64,000 nt of DNA from Janthinobacterium sp. Its GTDB lineage: Bacteria > Pseudomonadota > Gammaproteobacteria > Burkholderiales > Burkholderiaceae_D. The position numbers and the translations under genes were made by a program. The notes under the pieces were generated by a model. That model was not told the origin of the DNA. It saw only the letters and a program-made list of their open reading frames with translations, and did no database searches. Numbering within the stretch: position 1 is the first letter of the stretch; every line of letters starts with the position of its first letter. This document shows positions 1-6,199 of this stretch, one piece after another. The stretch is from positions 1-64,000 of the forward strand of contig PKWL01000046.1 in the NCBI GenBank assembly GCA_003133225.1, read 5' to 3'.

Positions 1-1788
1 CCCCTAAAAGAAATGTTGTTCGTCATGAACGAAGTGGCCGGTTTGGGCGAAGTCAATGCCTTGCCGGGCTGCTCGGACGCGACCTCCGACACGGCCGAAG
101 CCGTGCTGGAAGAAAACGGGAAATTTTGCGCCGCGGTGGTGGCGCCGTTAAACGCCGCCAGCGACAAGGAGCCAAGCTACTGGCACGACGGCCAGGTGAC
201 GACCTCCAAAGGCTTCAAGGAAGCCTTCAAGGCGTTTGCCGAGGCCGGCTGGCAAGGTGTGCAGCATCCGCTAGAATTCGGCGGCCAAGGCTTGCCCAAG
301 TTGCTAGCGACGCCTTGCATCGAAATGCTCAATTCGGCCAGCATCTCGTTCGCCCTGGTGGCCATGCTGTCAGATGGCGCGATCGAAGCCTTGCTCACTG
401 CCGGCAGCGCCGCGCAAAAGGCCACCTATCTGGAGCCGCTCATCGGCGGGCGCTGGACCGGCACCATGAACCTGACCGAGCCGCAAGCCGGTTCCGATCT
501 GGCGGCGGTGCGCACGCGCGCCGTGCCGCAGGGCGACGCCACCTATAAAGTGTTCGGCACCAAGATTTTCATCACTTACGGCGAGCACGACTTGGCGGAG
601 AACATCATCCACCTGGTGCTGGCGCGCACGCCCGACGCCCCCGCCGGCGTCAAGGGCATTTCCCTCTTCGTCGTGCCCAAGTTCCTAGTGGACGCCGACG
701 GCAAGCTAGGGGCGCGCAACGACGTGCAGTGCGTCTCGATCGAGCACAAGCTGGGCATCAAGGCCAGCCCGACCGCGGTGCTGCAGTTCGGCGACCATGG
801 CGGCGCCATCGGCACTTTGGTGGGCGAGGAGAACCGCGGCCTGGAATACATGTTCATCATGATGAACGCGGCCCGCTTCGGGGTCGGCATGCAAGGCATC
901 GGCTTGGCCGAGCGCGCCTATCAGAAAGCGGTGGCGTTCGCCAAGGACCGCGTGCAGTCGCGCGACCTAGCCGGCTCGGCCGGGCCGGTGTCGATCATTC
1001 ACCATCCGGACGTACGCCGCATGCTGATGTCGATGCGCGCGCAAACGGAGGCGGCGCGCGCTCTTGCCTATGTCGGCGCGGCCATCAGCGACGTCGCGCA
1101 CCACCATCCGGATGCGGCCCAGCGCGCCGCCAACCTGGCCGTGTATGAATACCTGGTGCCGGTCATCAAGGGCTGGTCGACGGAAATGTCGCAAGACGTC
1201 ACCCGCGATGGCGTGCAAGTGCACGGCGGCATGGGATTCATCGAAGAGGCGGGCGCCGCCCAGCATTACCGCGATTCCAAGATCTTGACGATTTACGAAG
1301 GCACGACGGCGATCCAAGCCAACGACCTGGTCGGGCGCAAGACGGCGCGCGACGGCGGCGCGGTGGCCCACGGCATCATCGCCCAGGTGCGCGCGACCGA
1401 AGCGCAACTGGCGCGCCTGACGGACGGCGCGCATGGCGCCCACTTCAAGGCGATCTTGAGCCGCCTCTCGGGCGCCAGCTCGGACTTGGAAGCGGTGGTT
1501 ACTTACGTGGCGGCCAACATGAAGTCGGACATCTTGGCCGTCTTCGCCGGCAGCGTGCCTTACTTGAAACTGGCCGGCATCGTGTTGGGCGGCTGGCAGA
1601 TGGCGCGCTCGGCCATCATCGCGCACGACAAGCTGGCGGCCGGCGCCGGCGACCAGCAGTTTTTCGAAGCCAAGATCGGCACCGCGCGCTTCTTTGCCGA
1701 CCATCTGCTATCGCAGGCGCCAAGCTTACGCATCGCCATCATCGACGGCAGCGCCGGCGTCCTGGCGCTCACTGAAGACCAGTTCTAG
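1..1788 (+). CDS. acyl-CoA dehydrogenase, 5' end outside the window
   Basis: Flavin enzyme that introduces the alpha-beta double bond into acyl-CoA in beta-oxidation or a related degradation route. The frame is open from base 1 and reads PLKE before the first Met at 13; family members have roughly ten more residues before this point, so the true start lies upstream. The 595 visible residues contain the FAD/substrate core motif MNLTEPQAGSDLA, a histidine-glycine run VHGGMGFIEE and the catalytic-region motif YEGTTAIQANDLVGRK. A C-terminal extension of about 120 residues is typical of the long (about 600 aa) acyl-CoA dehydrogenases of betaproteobacteria. The frame ends in TAG. Family assignment is secure; chain-length specificity cannot be read. 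Confidence 0.93.
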   Translation, partial: PLKEMLFVMNEVAGLGEVNALPGCSDATSDTAEAVLEENGKFCAAVVAPLNAASDKEPSYWHDGQVTTSKGFKEAFKAFAEAGWQGVQHPLEFGGQGLPKLLATPCIEMLNSASISFALVAMLSDGAIEALLTAGSAAQKATYLEPLIGGRWTGTMNLTEPQAGSDLAAVRTRAVPQGDATYKVFGTKIFITYGEHDLAENIIHLVLARTPDAPAGVKGISLFVVPKFLVDADGKLGARNDVQCVSIEHKLGIKASPTAVLQFGDHGGAIGTLVGEENRGLEYMFIMMNAARFGVGMQGIGLAERAYQKAVAFAKDRVQSRDLAGSAGPVSIIHHPDVRRMLMSMRAQTEAARALAYVGAAISDVAHHHPDAAQRAANLAVYEYLVPVIKGWSTEMSQDVTRDGVQVHGGMGFIEEAGAAQHYRDSKILTIYEGTTAIQANDLVGRKTARDGGAVAHGIIAQVRATEAQLARLTDGAHGAHFKAILSRLSGASSDLEAVVTYVAANMKSDILAVFAGSVPYLKLAGIVLGGWQMARSAIIAHDKLAAGAGDQQFFEAKIGTARFFADHLLSQAPSLRIAIIDGSAGVLALTEDQF

Positions 1789-1976
1789 AATGGGGTGCCG
1801 GTTGAACTAGCGATAGTCGAGCTATGGTCGGGCGGCAACGTCAGTATGTCATGCCCATGCCGCATCAGGTTAAGTGGCTTGACTCTTCCAAATGATGTTT
1901 TGGCCGCCTTCGGAAATGTCCGGCCACGTCACAACAGTGACCGGACAACCAAGAACCTGCGCGCGACATGCGAGCG

Positions 1977-2204
1977 CTAGGATGTGGCGGCTGGTGCTGG
2001 CGGAAGAGCGTCGGTAACGCGTCGACGGTCAGGCTCAGCTAGGACGCGGACAACGACGTTGAAGTTGACGCCGTTTTCGGTCAGATATGCCGCAGCATCG
2101 GCCCGGCCGTGTGTCTCTTGGCGTGCGATGCCAGCCTCGACGAATTTAGCCATGGCCAAATCGGTCCGGGACGTCGCCGATTGTTTTGGATGCTGCTCTT
2201 CCAT
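1977..2204 (-). CDS. small hypothetical protein (75 aa)
   Basis: Product unrecognised. I choose the Met at 2204 (MEEQHPKQSATSRTDL), because the residues before it in the longer frame are Ile/Tyr-rich and read through AT-rich leader DNA. The protein is hydrophilic with an alpha-helical pattern, no signal peptide and no membrane segment. The core reads AAYLTENGVNFNVVVRVLAEPDRRR and resembles short accessory-region proteins of betaproteobacteria that I recall without a function. The AT-rich DNA just upstream (2215-2275) contains TATAAT-like words on this strand. It lies beside a toxin-antitoxin pair, but nothing shows a functional link. Confidence 0.5.
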   Translation of the reverse strand: MEEQHPKQSATSRTDLAMAKFVEAGIARQETHGRADAAAYLTENGVNFNVVVRVLAEPDRRRVTDALPPAPAATS

Positions 2205-2534
2205 GTCGGGCCCGTAAAATATCGTTAAATAAACAATGTATATTGATTTTGAGCAATTATAACAAATTCTGAACACACCAGCTTTTTCCAAAGCATCGGG
2301 GCAGTGAAATCGATTCGCCGCGGCAAAATTGTCAGTGGCATAGGTGACAGGGGCGGGAAACGTTTTTACGCGATCGATAAACCCGGTAGGCCCGCTTTAA
2401 CCCTGGTCAGACCGCTTGCCGTATTGGGGTTGTAAGCCCAAGCCGGAATTTGTCCAGTTGGGGTTTCAAGCCGGAACCGCCCAGAATTCCATCAAGCCAA
2501 CCAACCCGCTTAAAGTCACTTCATCCTATGGGCG
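2205..2534. other. intergenic stretch, no gene seen
   Basis: About 330 bases with no convincing frame. The part nearest the small gene (2215-2275) is AT-rich and is probably its promoter region. Around 2425-2480 the phrase GGGGTT...AAGCC appears twice about 40 bases apart as an imperfect direct repeat. I see no other structure. Confidence 0.4.
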
Positions 2535-2963
2535 TCAATGCGCCTGCCACGTCCAAGGGTTGATGACAGCCAAGCCGGCGGCCTCAAAAGGCAACGTGTC
2601 GCGCGTGGCTACCGCGAAACCATGCGTCGCCGCGATGGCAGCGATATAGCCGTCTGCGGACGCAATGGCTTGCCCAGCGGCGCGAGCGCGGGCGCGGAGC
2701 GTTGCATACGATTGCGATGCAGGGTCATCAAACGGCAGGATGCGACCCGCGAACAACGGCAAGATGCGCTGCTCAAGACTGAAATGAAGCATATCCTTGC
2801 GTTTGCCCTCTGGCAGCGCAGCGATACCGAAGCGCAGTTCCGCCAGGCTGATTGTCGAGAGATACAGCGTTTCGATGATCTGCGCGTCAATCCAAGCAAG
2901 TACGTTCGTGTTGCCTGCCGCTTTCAATGGCTCAGAAACGACGTTGGTATCGAGCAGGATCAT
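2535..2963 (-). CDS. PIN-domain toxin, FitB/VapC type
   Basis: Predicted ribonuclease toxin of a type II toxin-antitoxin module. The 142-residue protein starts with the PIN motif MILLDTNVVSEPLK, giving the first metal-binding Asp at residue 5. It has the conserved Glu in LAELRFGIAALPEGKR and the later acidic pair around ASADGYIAAIAATHG, followed by ATRD. Length and motifs match FitB-like VapC proteins, which cleave tRNA or other structured RNA using Mg2+. Its ATG overlaps the TGA of the upstream antitoxin gene (ATGA, 2960-2963), the usual translational coupling of these modules. All catalytic acidic residues appear present, so the toxin looks intact. The RNA target is unknown. Confidence 0.9.
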   Translation of the reverse strand: MILLDTNVVSEPLKAAGNTNVLAWIDAQIIETLYLSTISLAELRFGIAALPEGKRKDMLHFSLEQRILPLFAGRILPFDDPASQSYATLRARARAAGQAIASADGYIAAIAATHGFAVATRDTLPFEAAGLAVINPWTWQAH

Positions 2964-3199
2964 TCAAAAATCATCGGTTCGGCTGGCGTCCTATCGCGTT
3001 CGATCTCAAGGTCGATGCAGCCCACTTCGCGGCCAATTTCGGCTAGCAGGGTGCCGAGCTTAATCCGACCCTCGGGCCGAACAGCACATTCGAGGATCGC
3101 CCGGATTTCAGCCTCGGTACTGCGGCCATGGGTAGCGGCACGCACACGCAAGGCGCGGTGCGTTTCATCAGGTAAGTTGCGGACGGTGACGGATGCCAT
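2960..3199 (-). CDS. ribbon-helix-helix antitoxin, FitA/VapB type
   Basis: Antitoxin partner of the PIN toxin that follows. It begins MASVTVRNLPDETHRALRVR, the classic Arc/MetJ-type strand and helix used for operator binding. The middle segment ATHGRSTEAEIRAILE forms the second helix, and the acidic tail (DLEIERDRTPAEPMIFE) is the likely toxin-neutralising arm. I choose the ATG at 3199; an in-frame GTG at 3208 would add three residues. A GGGTGA stretch upstream can serve as ribosome-binding site. AT-rich DNA at 3205-3245 upstream is the likely autoregulated promoter. The protein would bind there alone or with the toxin, as is known for the family. Confidence 0.88.
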   Translation of the reverse strand: MASVTVRNLPDETHRALRVRAATHGRSTEAEIRAILECAVRPEGRIKLGTLLAEIGREVGCIDLEIERDRTPAEPMIFE

Positions 3200-3208
3200 T
3201 GATTTCAC

Positions 3209-3607
3209 CCATTAAATTTAATATCAATGATTACATTATAGCCGACTGATATCATTTGTGTAGTGTCGTAAAATGGGTTTTTCGGCACAGTGCTAGATCA
3301 TCAAATTTCAGTCCATTTGAGGCTGAAAAGTTGTACAAAAAACCACGTTGTGATTTTTTTCATGCGGGAACCTTGCCAAACCGGTTTTCCAGCACCTTAT
3401 TTTTTGGCGAACTGGACAAGCTCCGCCGGTTTGGGCTTGCAACCCCTGTATTCCCTCCAAAAAAGGGAAATTATGGCTCCACGATGGGTTGCAATGGCGA
3501 AGAGGGCGGGAATGGAACCCACAGACGTTGTGATGTTTGCGGAAACATCCCGTTTTGCGGAATGGGCCACATATCGCCGCGCATGTCGCTAAGGTCTTGA
3601 TTTTAGT
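3209..3607. other. intergenic stretch between antitoxin and tRNA-Leu
   Basis: About 400 bases without a supported gene. Reading frames here include a peptide that runs through the tRNA and is a translation artefact. A perfect 7-bp hairpin (GATGTTT/AAACATC, loop CGGC or GCGG by strand) lies near 3533-3550. On the minus strand it is followed by a T-arm-like segment, but no complete second tRNA can be folded. Confidence 0.4.
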
Positions 3608-3694
3608 TGGTGCCCGGGACCGGAATCGAACCGGTACGTCCTTACGAACACGAGATTTTAAGTCTCGGGTGTCTACCAGTTTCACCACCCGGGC
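3608..3694 (-). tRNA. tRNA-Leu (anticodon UAA), CCA encoded
   Basis: Class II tRNA of 87 bases including an encoded CCA. The acceptor strand GCCCGGG at the 5' end pairs with CCCGGGC before the discriminator A. The D arm reads TGGTGAAACTGGTAGACAC. The anticodon loop is CTTAAAA, giving UAA, so the tRNA decodes UUA and UUG. A long variable arm (CTCGTGTTCGTAAGGACGT region) and the T arm CCGGTTCGATTCCGG complete the leucine fold. It is transcribed on the minus strand from an extended -10 promoter about 12 bases upstream. tRNA-Leu genes are common integration sites, and the flanking DNA is accessory in character, but I see no attachment-site repeat. Confidence 0.97.
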
Positions 3695-3705
3695 AACGAG
3701 GCGAG

Positions 3706-3714
3706 ATTCTAGCA
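3706..3714 (-). promoter_or_regulatory. extended -10 promoter of tRNA-Leu
   Basis: On the minus strand the sequence TGCTAGAAT forms an extended -10 element (TGn followed by TAGAAT). It ends 12 bases before the mature tRNA 5' end, a usual distance for a stable-RNA transcription start. No strong -35 box is seen, which fits an extended -10 promoter. Confidence 0.65.
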
Positions 3715-3839
3715 TAATTTATGGCCAAAATCACCAGCTGATGGGCTGGTCTGGCTGGGCGTACCGATCCACCTTATGCTGCCCAGCCATTCGAGCCGGA
3801 TTTTTGAGCATCTTTTGCCATAGTGCATTTTTTGCTTGG

Positions 3840-3861
3840 CACAGATGGTGTAGCATCTGTG
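3840..3861. promoter_or_regulatory. inverted repeat upstream of the ParB-like gene
   Basis: CACAGATG, six bases, then CATCTGTG: a perfect 8-bp inverted repeat about 70 bases before the ATG of the ParB-like protein. A second inverted pair, GGCTGGGC (3753-3760) and GCCCAGCC (3781-3788), lies further upstream. The first is a candidate operator, possibly for autoregulation by the protein. This is inferred only from position and symmetry. Confidence 0.35.
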
Positions 3862-3930
3862 GCTGCGACATTGCAGGGTGCGCTTGCCACTTTATGGGCG
3901 AATTGCCTGCGCCGCTCCATTAGGACGATT

Positions 3931-4710
3931 ATGAATATAAAGATCAACGAGGTGCTTCGCTCTTACATCGATCCCCTCACCGAAATCGAATTCGCGGCGC
4001 TAGAGCGTAGCTTACTGGCCGAAGGCTGCCGCGACGCGCTGGTGCTGTGGGGCGACGTTCTGATCGACGGCCACAACCGCTACGCCATCTGTCGCCAGCA
4101 CGGCATCAGCTTCAAGACCTTGCAAAATACCAGCTTCGAAGCGATTGACGACGTCTTGTTGTGGATGATCGATAACCATCTCGCGCGGCGCAGCGTATCT
4201 AACTTTCAGCGAGGCGTGCTGGCCCTGCGCAAAAAAGACATCGTATCAGCTAAAATTGCCCTGCAGATGAGCAAGCTGGAAAGTGCTCCGTCACACAGCG
4301 AGTCGGCGCCGTCACCGCTCAGTACGCGAGAGGATGTTGCCAAGGAGGCCCGCCTGAGCAGCAAAACGATTGTCCAGATCGAAAAAATTCAGAGGGGCGC
4401 CACGTTGGAACTGGTCGACGCCGTCAGATCGGGCACCATTTCGATCCATGCCGCGGCGACCATTTCATCCTTGTCCGAAGCGCAGCAATTATCCGCGCTG
4501 GGAGGCGGCAAAAAAAGTTTGCAGCAAGCTGCCAAGGAAATACGTGAGCAAAGGGCATCGTCCCGAACCCCCAGAGAGCCAGCAAATGGCCCCGCCGAGG
4601 TGGATGTACTGCGCGCCGAGATCAGCGCACTCAAGGAAATAAATGTCGCGCTGAAAGCCGAAAACGGGGCACTGGCGGGGCGCATCGCCGCACTGACGGA
4701 CACGATGTAG
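3931..4710 (+). CDS. ParB-like DNA-binding protein (plasmid partition/replication-related)
   Basis: The 259-residue protein starts at MNIKINEVLRSYIDPLTE; the longer upstream reading is Ala/Leu-rich and looks like leader DNA. Residues about 15-75 form a ParB/Srx-like domain with ALVLWGDVLIDGHNRYAICR, the GHNR motif of this fold. A helix-turn-helix-like section follows (EDVAKEARLSSKTIVQIEKIQ, then ATLELVDAVRSGTISIHAAATIS). The tail is a coiled coil (VDVLRAEISALKEINVALKAENGAL) suited to dimerisation. Such proteins are often annotated as plasmid replication/partition related, and many sit singly on chromosomes without a ParA partner, as here. A role as nucleoid-binding or regulatory protein is inference. 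The inverted repeat at 3840-3861 may be its operator. Confidence 0.75.
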   Translation: MNIKINEVLRSYIDPLTEIEFAALERSLLAEGCRDALVLWGDVLIDGHNRYAICRQHGISFKTLQNTSFEAIDDVLLWMIDNHLARRSVSNFQRGVLALRKKDIVSAKIALQMSKLESAPSHSESAPSPLSTREDVAKEARLSSKTIVQIEKIQRGATLELVDAVRSGTISIHAAATISSLSEAQQLSALGGGKKSLQQAAKEIREQRASSRTPREPANGPAEVDVLRAEISALKEINVALKAENGALAGRIAALTDTM

Positions 4711-4896
4711 CGCAACAAACTGGGCTACGCCGGCGGCACGGCCATTACGCGGGACGCGAATGCGCAAACAAGGTGTAGATTGGCAGTGGCGCCATGCTAA
4801 TTTTGCTGGCGCAAGCGGACGTCCCGTTTATAATTGCCTACTTCCCAAGTTTTCTATTTCCCTGCAAGACGACCCACCCACCAAGCGGATTTAGCA

Positions 4897-5502
4897 TTGG
4901 CAAAACTTTATTTTCGATATTCAAGCATGAACGCAGGCAAGTCGACTGCGTTGCTGCAAGTGGCGCACAACTACGAAGAACAAGGCCAAACGGTGCGTCT
5001 GTATACGGCAGCCATTGACAGCCGCTACGGCGTGGGCAAGGTAACGTCGCGCCTGGGACCGCAGCGCCTGGTTGACGTGTTTGATGCCGATACCGATTTT
5101 TTGTATGGGATACCGCAAGTGGCCTGCGTTCTGGTCGATGAAGCGCAGTTCCTCACCACCGCTCAAGTGCAGCAGCTGCATATGCTGGCGCAAATGAAAG
5201 GCGTGCCCGTGATTTGTTATGGTCTGCGCACCGACTTTAGGGGCGTACCATTTCCTGGTTCGGCCTACTTGTTGGCCCTGTCAGATGACATCGAAGAGCT
5301 TAAAAACATTTGCGCTTGTGGCAAGAAGGCGACCATGAACATTCGCGTGGATCAAGATGGCAAGCGGGTCATGGCCGGCGAGCAGATCAGCATCGGCGGC
5401 AATGACCGTTACCGTCAGGCGTGTGGACGCTGTTTTTATGCGGGTCAGGGTGTCGGTGATATCCCGCCAACACTTCCCATGACGGGCCAAACGGCCCGCT
5501 AG
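4897..5502 (+). CDS. tdk: thymidine kinase, TTG start preferred
   Basis: Salvage enzyme that phosphorylates thymidine to dTMP with ATP in the cytosol. The family N-terminus reads M-A-K-L-Y-F-R-Y-S-x-M-N-A-G-K-S-T. Here that phrase begins at a TTG codon at 4897, so I take TTG as the start (201 aa); an ATG at 4834 in the same frame would add 21 uncharacteristic residues. The Walker A motif is SMNAGKST, and the Walker B-like VLVDEAQFL carries the catalytic Glu. The lasso region YGLRTDFRG is present. Four Cys in CACGKK and CGRC form the structural zinc site of type II thymidine kinases. A membrane protein gene follows after four bases. Confidence 0.93.
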   Translation: MAKLYFRYSSMNAGKSTALLQVAHNYEEQGQTVRLYTAAIDSRYGVGKVTSRLGPQRLVDVFDADTDFLYGIPQVACVLVDEAQFLTTAQVQQLHMLAQMKGVPVICYGLRTDFRGVPFPGSAYLLALSDDIEELKNICACGKKATMNIRVDQDGKRVMAGEQISIGGNDRYRQACGRCFYAGQGVGDIPPTLPMTGQTAR

Positions 5503-5506
5503 CGCA

Positions 5507-6073
5507 ATGTCGATCACTTGCTCCGTTCTGGTGCCGGCCTTTGTGTGCCGCCACGGCGCCGTTATAGGATATCTTGCGCCATCGATCTTGCTCGCCGTCG
5601 CGCTCCGTTTTCTTTCTGCGAGACATCCTTTTTTCTTCCTGTTCACCTTGGCAGGCACGATTTGCCACGAGCTTGCGCATTTCTCGGTCGGCCTACTCAC
5701 TGCGGCGCGTCCGGCATCTTTTTCCATTATTCCGCGCCGGGTCGGGCGTGGCTGGGAACTCGGTTCGGTCGTGCTAACGCGGGTGCGCTGGTATAACGCG
5801 GCGCCCGCCGCGTTGGCGCCGTTCCTCCTATTAGCATTGCCCTACCTCGTCGCCGCTTGGCGTACGCGCCCGGGCTGGCGTTTCGAGCCGTTCGACTTGT
5901 TGCTGACGTTCGCCGTTGCGCCGCAATTTCTGGCCTGCTGGCCCTCGTCGATCGACTGGAAAATCGCGTGGCGCTCCTGGCCTTACCTGGTCATCGGGGG
6001 CTTGCTGTGGTCGCTATCGGCAATGTTGCAACCCGGTTTGATGGACTTTGTCATGCGCCTGCCGGCGCCTTAA
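5507..6073 (+). CDS. integral membrane protein with HELAH motif
   Basis: Protein of 188 residues with about four to five hydrophobic segments and no signal peptidase site. Residues about 50-60 read TICHELAHFSVG, an HExxH zinc-protease signature placed inside or at the edge of a membrane helix, as in M50-type intramembrane proteases and some sterol-desaturase-like proteins. A second metal ligand typical of M50 (an NxxPxxxxDG-type motif) is not visible, so protease activity is uncertain. The gene starts four bases after tdk, so the two are probably co-transcribed. I recognise no named family; many betaproteobacterial genomes carry such short M50-like hypothetical proteins. Confidence 0.6.
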   Translation: MSITCSVLVPAFVCRHGAVIGYLAPSILLAVALRFLSARHPFFFLFTLAGTICHELAHFSVGLLTAARPASFSIIPRRVGRGWELGSVVLTRVRWYNAAPAALAPFLLLALPYLVAAWRTRPGWRFEPFDLLLTFAVAPQFLACWPSSIDWKIAWRSWPYLVIGGLLWSLSAMLQPGLMDFVMRLPAP

Positions 6074-6122
6074 TGTCCTTTTAAGCTGGCCCTGCAAAAC
6101 TGTCGGGAGTGGCGCTTATAGT

Positions 6123-6144
6123 GGGCCCTGTATGGGCCCTGTAT
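6123..6144. repeat. tandem 11-bp repeat GGGCCCTGTAT x2 upstream of prc
   Basis: GGGCCCTGTAT occurs twice in direct tandem, followed by the partial copy CCTGTA. It lies about 55-75 bases before the prc start codon. The spacing of one helical turn would suit a side-by-side protein-binding site. No binding protein can be named. Confidence 0.45.
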
Positions 6145-6199
6145 CCTGTAGAATCATTTGAACTTGTATTGTTCCCATTTTTACCTTTTGGAGAAGCCG

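Noticed and set aside
1795-1980. 61-codon frame after the acyl-CoA dehydrogenase gene
   Set aside because: No ribosome-binding site and composition unlike a protein.
3494-3560. A T-arm-like segment with CCA-like end and a 7-bp hairpin downstream of tRNA-Leu, possibly a second tRNA
   Set aside because: The T-loop is off consensus, the acceptor 5' strand is missing and 12 bases separate hairpin and T arm, so no tRNA folds.
3308-3715. Minus-strand open frame of 135 codons covering the tRNA-Leu gene
   Set aside because: Its N-terminal part is the translation of the tRNA itself (phrases like VVKLVDTRDLKS), a familiar artefact.
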